A DNA stretch of 64,000 nucleotides from Bacteroidota bacterium (lineage in GTDB: Bacteria; Bacteroidota; Bacteroidia; Chitinophagales; Chitinophagaceae): assembly GCA_947487525.1 (NCBI GenBank), contig CANKWR010000004.1, positions 1-64,000 on the forward strand, read 5' to 3'. Every line of letters starts with the position of its first letter. The stretch's first letter is position 1. The notes under the pieces were generated by a model. It did not search any database. It saw only the letters and a list, made by a program, of their open reading frames with translations, and had not been told where the DNA came from. A program made the position numbers and the translations under genes. Shown one piece after another: positions 53,218 to 63,035 of the stretch.

Positions 53218-53294
53218 CTTTTTCTACGTCTTTGAAAAAACAGTAGACCTGAAAAAGAAAATCTTGAAAATTTTATTAATAAAAACCAATATCC

Positions 53295-54293
53295 ATGCGC
53301 GTTGCAGTTGTAGGTGCCACAGGGCTAGTAGGCACAAAAATGTTACAAGTACTAACAGAAAGAAATTTCCCCATAACTGAATTAATTCCAGTTGCTTCTG
53401 CACGTTCAGTTGGCAAGGAAGTGATGTTTAAGGGGAAAGCATATAAGGTAGTAGGTATGGAAGATGGGATTGCAGCAAAACCTGCCTTAGCTATTTTTTC
53501 AGCGGGTGGTAGCACTTCTACTGAGTGGGCGCCTAAGTTTGCGGCTGCCGGTATTCGTGTGATTGATAATTCTTCGGCTTGGAGAATGGATCCGACAAAA
53601 AAGTTAGTCGTGCCCGAAGTAAATGCATCCGTGTTGACAGCGGAAGATATGATTATTGCCAATCCAAATTGCTCAACAATTCAAATGGTAGTTGCTTTAC
53701 AACCTTTACATGCGAAATATAAAATTAAGCGTGTTATTGTGAGCACGTATCAAAGTGTCACTGGAACAGGTAAGCAAGCTGTGGATCAATTAATGGAAGA
53801 ACGTGCAGGTAAAACCTTATCTGCAAAAGATATGGCCTATAAATACCAAATTGATTTAAATGCCATTCCTCAAATTGATGTTTTTTTGGAAAATGGATAC
53901 ACGAAAGAGGAAATGAAGATGGTCAAAGAAACTTGCAAAATTATGCAAGATGATAATATCAAGGTAACTGCAACCACCGTGCGTATTCCAGTGATGGGTG
54001 GCCATAGCGAAAGTGTGAATGTTGAATTCGAAAATGAATTTGATTTAAAAGAATTGATTGCTGAATTAGCAGCTGCGCCAGGTGTGGTAGTGCAACAAGA
54101 CGATGCAACGCAATTTTATCCAATGCCTTTGTGGGCACATGAAAAGGACGAAGTATTTGTAGGTCGTTTACGTCGCGACGAAACGCAAGCAAAAACATTA
54201 AATATGTGGATTGTGAGTGATAATTTACGCAAGGGTGCTGCTACCAATGCAGTTCAGATTGCAGAGTACTTAAGCGAACAAGGAATAATTTAG
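53295..54293 (+). CDS. asd: Aspartate-semialdehyde dehydrogenase
   Basis: Reduces aspartyl phosphate to aspartate semialdehyde with NADPH, the branch-point precursor of lysine, diaminopimelate, methionine, threonine and isoleucine. The 332-residue protein has the nucleotide site VAVVGATGLVGTKMLQVL and FSAGGSTSTEWAP. The catalytic Cys126 is in NPNCSTIQM, and a conserved His in GGHSESV serves as acid/base. Length and motifs are typical. It has a long upstream leader with attenuator features (see separate entries), so supply of its end products may control it. Confidence 0.96.
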   Translation: MRVAVVGATGLVGTKMLQVLTERNFPITELIPVASARSVGKEVMFKGKAYKVVGMEDGIAAKPALAIFSAGGSTSTEWAPKFAAAGIRVIDNSSAWRMDPTKKLVVPEVNASVLTAEDMIIANPNCSTIQMVVALQPLHAKYKIKRVIVSTYQSVTGTGKQAVDQLMEERAGKTLSAKDMAYKYQIDLNAIPQIDVFLENGYTKEEMKMVKETCKIMQDDNIKVTATTVRIPVMGGHSESVNVEFENEFDLKELIAELAAAPGVVVQQDDATQFYPMPLWAHEKDEVFVGRLRRDETQAKTLNMWIVSDNLRKGAATNAVQIAEYLSEQGII

Positions 54294-54370
54294 TTTTTTA
54301 TAAAAAGAATATTCATGAACCATCTTATGCTTCGAGCTCGTCATGGCCGCTAAAATTCATAAACACAAAC

Positions 54371-54418
54371 TAAAAGTCTGAACTCGCACTTTGTGCTCAG
54401 ACATGCAGACTTTTTTTA
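54371..54418 (+). terminator. Terminator in the asd-ligA convergent gap
   Basis: AAAAGTCTG pairs with CAGACTTTT around a 25-base loop that holds its own GCAC/GTGC hairpin, and a T run follows on the plus strand. CAGAC occurs twice (CAGACATGCAGAC), so GTCTG has two alternative partners. The remaining approximately 160 bases of the gap show no gene. Confidence 0.75.
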
Positions 54419-54501
54419 CGTTCGAATTTATAAATTTTTTACGCTATGACTCGAATCTCAGCATTAAAATGATTCAATGCTTTCTTTTTTGAAAACAAAA
54501 C

Positions 54502-56598
<2,097 letters not shown>

Positions 56599-56668
56599 CT
56601 AAAATACAAATTGTTTTATCTTTTATTTCGTATTTTGTCATTGTATTGCTTTTATTTTAAGATTGCTT

Positions 56669-57409
56669 ATGACGGAATCTCAACATATTGATGGGCAAAA
56701 TTTGTCAATTCAAGACAAAAATGCCGTTGATTTAGTAAAGTCCTATCCAACGGTTCCTTTAACCGTGGATTGTGTGATTTTTGGATTTGATGAAAACGCA
56801 CTTAAAGTGTTGCTTATTAAAAGCGATCTTATGCAATTTCAAGGTAAACTGACCCTTTTGGGAGACAATGTACAGTCTAATGAGGATTTAGATACTGCGG
56901 CTATTAGGGTGCTCAAACAAAGAACCGGCATGAGTGATGTGTACCTAGAACAGGTACATACATTTAGTAAACCTGATCGGCATCCTGGCGGGCGGGTAAT
57001 TACCACCGTGTACGCCTCCTTATTAAATATCAAGCATTATGAACTTCTTTTGCATGACAATGAGTTAAAATGGCATCCGGTGAATCAAATTACCGAAATG
57101 GCCTTTGACCACAGCATGATATTGGAAACCTGTACACAATGGCTAAGAAAACGTATTCAGGAACATCCATTGGCCTTTAATTTATTGCCAGTCAAATTTT
57201 CATTAAGGCAGCTGCAAAGTGTTTATGAAGCAATCCTGAATGTTAAATTAGATAGGAGAAATTTTCGTAAAAAAGTGGCCTCCACAGGATTTTTATGCGA
57301 CACGGATGAAATGGAAACAAATGTCACGCATCGTCCTGGAAAATTGTACACATTTGATTTTAAATTGTACAATCAAAAGAAGCGAAACTTCATTGGCATT
57401 GATTTCTAA
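56669..57409 (+). CDS. NrtR/AraR-like Nudix-domain transcriptional regulator
   Basis: A 246-residue protein with an N-terminal Nudix domain (LTVDCVIFGFDENALKVLLIKSD) and a C-terminal winged-helix (NLLPVKFSLRQLQSVYEAILNVKLDRRNFRKKVASTGFL). The Nudix box is degenerate: the REUxEE core is replaced by AIRVLKQRTGM, so it should bind but not hydrolyse its ligand, as in NrtR-type repressors (ADP-ribose) and AraR of Bacteroidetes (arabinose). No NAD or arabinose genes are adjacent, so the regulon is elsewhere. ATG 56669 is preferred over the track's TTG. Confidence 0.88.
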   Translation: MTESQHIDGQNLSIQDKNAVDLVKSYPTVPLTVDCVIFGFDENALKVLLIKSDLMQFQGKLTLLGDNVQSNEDLDTAAIRVLKQRTGMSDVYLEQVHTFSKPDRHPGGRVITTVYASLLNIKHYELLLHDNELKWHPVNQITEMAFDHSMILETCTQWLRKRIQEHPLAFNLLPVKFSLRQLQSVYEAILNVKLDRRNFRKKVASTGFLCDTDEMETNVTHRPGKLYTFDFKLYNQKKRNFIGIDF

Positions 57410-57466
57410 AAAATACTGCTGCTTCCTTAATATTTAATACCTTTATTTATTAATAAATGTATTTGT

Positions 57467-58342
57467 ATGTTGTATTCAATGACGGGGTATGGAAGGGCGG
57501 AAGGTGCTTTTAAAGAAAAAACGTTTTTAGTAGAAGTAAAGTCCTTAAATGGCAAGCAATTTGATTTGCGTTTAAACATGCCTAATTTATTAAAACCCTA
57601 TGAGGTTGAAATAAGAAATAAGCTAAATGAAATGTTGTTCAGGGGAAGTGTGGAGTGTTCTATTTCATTTAAATCCAATGGAGTTGCAAAACCGGTAAGT
57701 ATCAATACTGCACTCGCAAAATCATATTATCAACCCATTATGGAATTAGCGAACGAATTGGGCATTGAAAAAGATAATTTAATAAGTACTTTATTAAAAC
57801 TTCCAGATGTAGTTTCTTCCACCAACGAAGTAATTACGGAAGAGGAGTGGAATGCTATAGTAGGGCTCTTGCATACAGCTATTGAACACTTAATTCAGCA
57901 TCGTTTAGAGGAAGGAAAATCTATTGAAAAAGATTTATTAGAACGCGTTGCTGCCATTGAATCACAACAGGCAATCATTGAAGAACATGAGCCCAATCGA
58001 AGAGTTAAAATTCGAGAAGGGTTGGTAAAATTATTGGAACAACAAGTAGGTGCTGATAAATATGATAACAATAGGTTAGAGCAAGAACTGATTTATTACA
58101 TTGAAAAAATCGACATTTCAGAGGAAAAGGTAAGACTTACCAATCACTGTGTTTACTTTAAGGAGGTGCTCAATGACAAAGAGGCTTCCAAGGGCAAAAA
58201 GCTTTCTTTTATACTACAAGAAATGGGAAGAGAAATTAATACAACAGGTTCAAAAGCCAATGATATTCATATTCAAAAAGCAGTGATTCTAATGAAGGAT
58301 GAGTTAGAAAAAGCAAAAGAGCAAATATTAAATGTTTTATAG
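57467..58342 (+). CDS. yicC: YicC-family endoribonuclease
   Basis: A 291-residue protein with the YicC N-terminal domain (MLYSMTGYGRAEGAFKEKTFLVEVKSLNGKQFDLRLNMP). The DUF1732 C-terminal domain (ELIYYIEKIDISEEKVRLTNHC and KKLSFILQEMGREINTTGSKAND) follows. E. coli YicC is an RNase that affects small RNAs. Length is typical. It is 1 base ahead of the gldH start that I prefer and probably co-transcribed with gldH and the two-component system. Confidence 0.94.
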   Translation: MLYSMTGYGRAEGAFKEKTFLVEVKSLNGKQFDLRLNMPNLLKPYEVEIRNKLNEMLFRGSVECSISFKSNGVAKPVSINTALAKSYYQPIMELANELGIEKDNLISTLLKLPDVVSSTNEVITEEEWNAIVGLLHTAIEHLIQHRLEEGKSIEKDLLERVAAIESQQAIIEEHEPNRRVKIREGLVKLLEQQVGADKYDNNRLEQELIYYIEKIDISEEKVRLTNHCVYFKEVLNDKEASKGKKLSFILQEMGREINTTGSKANDIHIQKAVILMKDELEKAKEQILNVL

Positions 58343-58343
58343 T

Positions 58344-58814
58344 ATGTCGGGGAAAAAAAATATTTTTTCAGTTTTTATGATAACAGTTGTATTGTTTGGC
58401 TGCCAAACGAAACAGCTGTTTGAGCAAAGTACGATTTATCCCGATCACAAATGGGCCTCAAAACAAGTGAACGAATACCAATTTCAAATTAATGATAGCA
58501 CAGTTCCTTATCATGTATATTTTGTAATACGTCACCACAATGCGTATCATTATAAAAACATTTGGATTCAATTAAAAACAGCCGCTCCCAATGATTCTGT
58601 AAGTAAGCAATCGGTTAATTTAAATTTAGCGGATGATATCAAAGGCTGGTTTGGCACCGGAATGGACGACTTGTATGACCAAAGAATTCCCATTAATAGC
58701 AAACCCGTTTATTTTAAAAAAGGAATATACAAGTTTTCCCTTTCGCATACCATGAGAGAGGATCCCTTAGACAATATATTATCAACTGGTATTAGGGTTG
58801 AAAAAGCAAAATAA
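58344..58814 (+). CDS. gldH: Gliding-motility lipoprotein GldH
   Basis: A 156-residue lipoprotein (signal ending at LFGC, from MSGKKNIFSVFMITVVLFGC). The pattern FEQSTIYPDHKWASKQVNEYQFQINDSTVPYHVYFVIRHHNAYHYKNIW and the end YKFSLSHTMREDPLDNILSTGIRVEK matches GldH. In Flavobacterium johnsoniae GldH is needed for gliding and supports the GldK/type IX secretion apparatus. Other gld genes are not in this window. ATG 58344 just after the yicC stop is preferred to the overlapping ATG 58332. It ends 2 bases before the histidine kinase gene. Confidence 0.88.
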   Translation: MSGKKNIFSVFMITVVLFGCQTKQLFEQSTIYPDHKWASKQVNEYQFQINDSTVPYHVYFVIRHHNAYHYKNIWIQLKTAAPNDSVSKQSVNLNLADDIKGWFGTGMDDLYDQRIPINSKPVYFKKGIYKFSLSHTMREDPLDNILSTGIRVEKAK

Positions 58815-58816
58815 CA

Positions 58817-59797
58817 ATGCGGCTTCGTTTAAAGTATAATCATCTGCAGTTTATCAGAATCATTTATTGGCTTTTTTTAGTCTATATGATTGCTGCATTT
58901 ATTTGGTGGTATGTTTCATTGGTGAAACAGAACGACCAAATTGCCAATATTCAGTATAGCAGTATACAAACTAAAGATCCTGCCATTTTAAACAAAAACA
59001 AAGCAATCCTAGATTTTCAAATTAGAAAAACCAAACAATATATTGGTGAGGGAGTGACATTTTTGTGTTTGTTTTTATTAGGGGCAATTTATGTTTACAG
59101 ATCATTGATTAAACAAATCAGGTATTCTAATCAACAACAAAATTTTATGATGGCGGTTACCCATGAATTAAAAACACCCATTGCAATTACGCAACTTAAT
59201 ATAGAAACTATTTTAAAAAGGAATTTGGATGAAGCACAACAAAAAAAAATGCTTGAAAATTCACTATCAGAAACCCAAAGGCTAGATCATTTGTGCAATA
59301 ATATTTTACTTGCTTCGCAATTAGACATGGGCCAGTACCAAAAAAATGAGCAAGCTTTTGATTTTTCTTTTATCGTTCACAATACCCTTGAAAACTTTAA
59401 GACAAGATTTTCACAACGAAAATTTACAGACCATATACAAGAAAATATATTTATTAAAGGAGAGTCCGTTTTAATTCAATTACTCTTGAATAATTTGATA
59501 GACAATGCCATTAAATATGCCACTGCAGACACAAATATTACCGTTAGCTTAGCGGAAGTGCAAGGCAAAATTGTACTTTCGGTTGCTGACGAAGGAGTGG
59601 GTGTGGAGGAAGTAGATCGAGAAAAAATATTTGAGAAATTTTATCGCTCGGGTGCTGAAAATACAAGATTTGCAAAGGGTACGGGACTAGGCTTGTATTT
59701 ATGCAAGCGTATTGCTGAATTTCATAAGGCCAATTTAATAGTATTACCAAATACACCCAAAGGAAGTAACTTCATTTTTACTTATTATCAAAACTAA
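58817..59797 (+). CDS. Sensor histidine kinase
   Basis: A 326-residue membrane kinase. Two helices (IIYWLFLVYMIAAFIWWYV and VTFLCLFLLGAIYVYRSLI) flank a small periplasmic loop of about 50 residues with no recognisable sensor fold. The HisKA domain has the phospho-acceptor in AVTHELKTPIAITQ, and the ATPase domain has LLNNLIDNAIKYA, DEGVGVEE and GTGLGLYLCKR. It follows gldH by 2 bases and precedes its response regulator by 1 base, a tight operon. Confidence 0.95.
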   Translation: MRLRLKYNHLQFIRIIYWLFLVYMIAAFIWWYVSLVKQNDQIANIQYSSIQTKDPAILNKNKAILDFQIRKTKQYIGEGVTFLCLFLLGAIYVYRSLIKQIRYSNQQQNFMMAVTHELKTPIAITQLNIETILKRNLDEAQQKKMLENSLSETQRLDHLCNNILLASQLDMGQYQKNEQAFDFSFIVHNTLENFKTRFSQRKFTDHIQENIFIKGESVLIQLLLNNLIDNAIKYATADTNITVSLAEVQGKIVLSVADEGVGVEEVDREKIFEKFYRSGAENTRFAKGTGLGLYLCKRIAEFHKANLIVLPNTPKGSNFIFTYYQN

Positions 59798-59798
59798 G

Positions 59799-60494
59799 AT
59801 GTCAAAATATTTAATTTTATTAGTTGAAGACGAAGTTAACCTGCATGATACTTTAAAATTAAATCTTCAGTTAGAAGGTTATGAAGTAAGTTCTGCCTTT
59901 GATGGTCCTGAAGCAATTCGACAAGTTGAGCAAGCCCATTTTGATTTAATTATTTTGGATATCATGTTGCCTGGTATTGATGGGTTTGCCATTACTGAGA
60001 TACTGCGATTAAATAACAATTCAACACCCATTCTTATATTAAGTGCAAAAAACACGAGCGCGAATAAAATACAAGGGCTAAAGACGGGAGCGGATGACTA
60101 TATGACTAAGCCATTTAATTTAGAAGAACTTTTATTGAGAGTAGCTAAATTAATCCAAAAACATACGGCTATTTCGCAGTTCCCCAATACAGAACAATAT
60201 CACTTTTCAGGGAATGAGTTTAATTTTACCTCATTAGAAGTAATTACAAAATCAGGCGAAAAAATAGTACTTACTAAAAAAGAAGCGATGCTATTAAAGC
60301 TGTTAATTGACCATAAAAATACCGTGGTTTCCAGGGAGCATATTCTTCAAACCGTGTGGGGGTATAATGTTTTCCCCAATACCCGCACCATTGACAATTT
60401 TATCCTCAATTTTAGGAAATATTTCGAAACAGACCCCCGTAACCCTGCCCATTTTATATCAATTCGGGGGATTGGTTATAAATTCCAAGATTAA
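59799..60494 (+). CDS. OmpR-family response regulator
   Basis: A 231-residue regulator. The receiver domain has the phosphorylation site LIILDIMLPGIDG, the acidic pair VEDE, and LSAKN and KPFNLEEL. The winged-helix DNA-binding domain ends HFISIRGIGYKFQD. It is the cognate partner of the upstream kinase (1-base gap). The target genes are unknown; being in the yicC-gldH unit hints at surface or motility control, which is only an inference. Confidence 0.95.
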   Translation: MSKYLILLVEDEVNLHDTLKLNLQLEGYEVSSAFDGPEAIRQVEQAHFDLIILDIMLPGIDGFAITEILRLNNNSTPILILSAKNTSANKIQGLKTGADDYMTKPFNLEELLLRVAKLIQKHTAISQFPNTEQYHFSGNEFNFTSLEVITKSGEKIVLTKKEAMLLKLLIDHKNTVVSREHILQTVWGYNVFPNTRTIDNFILNFRKYFETDPRNPAHFISIRGIGYKFQD

Positions 60495-60553
60495 CACCAC
60501 AATAGGCAATGTTTTGCCTTTTTTTACGTTAATGCTATAGTTAAATGTAAGCA

Positions 60554-61687
60554 ATGTCATTGTCGTCTATTCAAGATTTTTTACAACCTGTTAATTTAGA
60601 CCTTTTGTCCAAGGACGAAGGATATCGTGATACACAGCTAGGGAAGCATATTTTAGCCAATCAGGGAACACTTCCAGATATTACCAATGCTGATATTGTT
60701 ATTATTGGTGCGGGAGAATGCAGAGGGGCTGGGATTGCGCTGAATGGATACGCAGCTGCCGATGCAATTAGGGCAGCTTTTTACAATTTATACTATTGGC
60801 ATACACAGGTAACCGTTGCGGATTTGGGTAATGTCAAAATTGGCCAAACCCTACAAGATAGTTATGCGGCATTAAGAACAGTTATTTCGGAGTTGATTTT
60901 ACAAAATAAGAAAGTAATTATCATTGGAGGAGCACATGATCTGACATTGGCGCAATACCATGCATACACTTCCATTCCAACATTGGTTAACGCAGTGGTG
61001 GTTGATGCTAAAATTGACTTGGATTTAGAAGCACGACTTCCATCGGATCATTTTTTAGAGGAATTATTTACCGGTCTTCCCAATCATCTAAATCATTATG
61101 CGCATATTGGATTCCAAAGTTACTTTATGCATCCGCATATGCTTGAGACCATTGATAAATTAAGATTTGATTGCTTTAGATTGGGTAAGGTGAGAGAGAA
61201 TATCGAGGAAATGGAACCCGTTATTCGCGATAGTCATTTAATGAGTTTTGATATTAGTGCAATTCAAAATGCACAAGCCCCTGCTAATTTAGTGACCCCT
61301 AACGGATTTAATGGGGAGGAAGCTTGTGTACTTATGCAATATGCAGGTATGAGTTGGAAAACGAGTACGATTGGATTATATGGTTACCAGGCCGAAAGTG
61401 ATCGCAATGATTTAACTGCCATTCAAGTTGCACAAATGCTTTGGTATGTAATGGATGGGGTGCAAAAAGGAAAAAAAGAATTCCCCATTACAGATATAGA
61501 AAGATTCAAGGAATTTCACATTGCTTTTACAGATATTGATACCATGTTTTTACAAAGTAAAAGTACGGGTCGTTGGTGGATGAAACTACATAATAAACAG
61601 TGGTGTCCTTGCAGTTACAAAGATTATTTAGTAGCTTCCAATAACGAAATTCCAGAAAGATGGTTAAGAGCTTTAGAAAGAGAGTAG
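60554..61687 (+). CDS. Arginase/formimidoylglutamase-fold protein with altered metal ligands
   Basis: A 377-residue protein of the ureohydrolase fold. GGAHDLTLAQ (His128) replaces GGDHS, DAKIDLD (151-157) replaces DAHxD with His to Lys153, and SFDISAIQN (231-239) replaces SxDxDxxDP with Asp to Ser235 and Asp to Asn239. Several ligands of the binuclear manganese centre are therefore missing, which suggests either one metal or none. The C-terminal SKSTGRWWMKLHNKQWCPCSYKDYLVASNNEIPERW is additional to arginases. Bacteroidota homologues are often called formimidoylglutamase, but hut genes are absent nearby. Overlaps the next gene by 28 bases. Confidence 0.72.
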   Translation: MSLSSIQDFLQPVNLDLLSKDEGYRDTQLGKHILANQGTLPDITNADIVIIGAGECRGAGIALNGYAAADAIRAAFYNLYYWHTQVTVADLGNVKIGQTLQDSYAALRTVISELILQNKKVIIIGGAHDLTLAQYHAYTSIPTLVNAVVVDAKIDLDLEARLPSDHFLEELFTGLPNHLNHYAHIGFQSYFMHPHMLETIDKLRFDCFRLGKVRENIEEMEPVIRDSHLMSFDISAIQNAQAPANLVTPNGFNGEEACVLMQYAGMSWKTSTIGLYGYQAESDRNDLTAIQVAQMLWYVMDGVQKGKKEFPITDIERFKEFHIAFTDIDTMFLQSKSTGRWWMKLHNKQWCPCSYKDYLVASNNEIPERWLRALERE

Positions 61688-62970
61688 CAACTTCATTTCA
61701 ATTTATTTTTGTTGCGGTATTTTTATTAACCGCATGTAGTGTACAAAAAGCCCAAAAAACATTATTGACTGCTGCGCCTTTAAAGGGGGCGCATATTGGT
61801 ATCGCGGTGTACAATGCATCAAACGATACCTGGGTGGATAAATACCAGAGCGATCATTATTTTACGCCAGCAAGTAATACTAAAATTCAGTCTTGCTATT
61901 TAGGCATGAAGTATTTAAAGGATTCCATTCCAGGATGGAACTTTGCAGAAAATAAGGACTCTATTTTTTTGATGCCATTAGGAGACCCTAGCTTTTTACA
62001 TCCAGATTTTACCTATCAGCCTGTAGCGGAGTTGATTAAAAATACTAAAAAGCAAATTGTATTATGTACACCTGATTCCGTAGATCAATTTAAAGTATAT
62101 GGGAGAGGTTGGTCATGGGATGATTACGCGTATGACTACCAGCTCGAAAGGAACAGGCTGAATATATATGGCAATGTAGTCACCATTTATAAAAAAGAAA
62201 ATGGCGTTCAAATCAAGCCTAGCTTTTTTACAAAAAATCAAAACCTGCCAGCAACATATACATTATGGACGCGCGAAAAATCAAGTAATCAGTTTTATCC
62301 TACCTCCGACACCTTAAAGAATGCTAAACATCAAGTGCCATTTATTACTGGAAATAATTATAGTGTTGCAAAAGCTTTGATAGAGGATAGTTTGCATCCT
62401 TTTTATCCATTAGTCATTCAAAAAGGCTGGAATCAATCCGCTGCCAAGATAATTAAAACAGTGCCAACGGATACATTGTTAAAAATAATGATGAATCGAA
62501 GCGATAACTTTTTTGCTGAACAAGTTTTATTAATGACCAGTCAGCAATTATTGGGCAAAATGGATGATGCTGCTATTATTGATACTATTTTAAAAACAGA
62601 TTTTTCCGATTTTCCGCAAAAGGCAGCCTGGGCAGATGGCAGTGGCCTTAGTAGGTTTAATTTAACCACACCTGAAAACTACATTGCTTTGTTGCAACAA
62701 ATGGGAAAAGAGTTTCCTATGGAGCGCATCCAAGTCCTTTTTGCAAAAGGGGGAAAAGGCACTTTAGCGGCTTATTATAAAAACATACCGGGTGTTTTGT
62801 ATGCAAAAACAGGTACTTTAGGAAATCAAATTGCATTGAGTGGCTATATCATTACGAATAAAGGAACTAAGTTGTTGTTTTCTGTTTTAGTAGGCAATCA
62901 CCTGAGTTCAACTGCCCCAGTTCGCCATGCAGTAGAGGAATATTTAACTGCAATTATGCATAAATATTAA
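61660..62970 (+). CDS. dacB: D-alanyl-D-alanine carboxypeptidase, PBP4/peptidase S13
   Basis: A penicillin-binding protein that trims or cuts peptidoglycan peptides in the periplasm. The 436-residue protein starts with a basic region and a lipobox-like LLTAC (Cys26), so it is probably a lipoprotein. The active-site motifs are SxxK in PASNTK (Ser72, Lys75), SxN in MNRSDNFFAEQV, and KTG in YAKTGTLGN. Length is normal for PBP4. It begins 28 bases inside the arginase-fold gene. That overlap could be real coupling, or a slightly later start may be used. Confidence 0.9.
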   Translation: MVKSFRKRVATSFQFIFVAVFLLTACSVQKAQKTLLTAAPLKGAHIGIAVYNASNDTWVDKYQSDHYFTPASNTKIQSCYLGMKYLKDSIPGWNFAENKDSIFLMPLGDPSFLHPDFTYQPVAELIKNTKKQIVLCTPDSVDQFKVYGRGWSWDDYAYDYQLERNRLNIYGNVVTIYKKENGVQIKPSFFTKNQNLPATYTLWTREKSSNQFYPTSDTLKNAKHQVPFITGNNYSVAKALIEDSLHPFYPLVIQKGWNQSAAKIIKTVPTDTLLKIMMNRSDNFFAEQVLLMTSQQLLGKMDDAAIIDTILKTDFSDFPQKAAWADGSGLSRFNLTTPENYIALLQQMGKEFPMERIQVLFAKGGKGTLAAYYKNIPGVLYAKTGTLGNQIALSGYIITNKGTKLLFSVLVGNHLSSTAPVRHAVEEYLTAIMHKY

Positions 62971-63035
62971 TTCATTGAGCGGTTCCTTGAATTTGTGAAA
63001 TTAGAAGGTTGCAGTAATTTGCCAATGGAGCTTTT

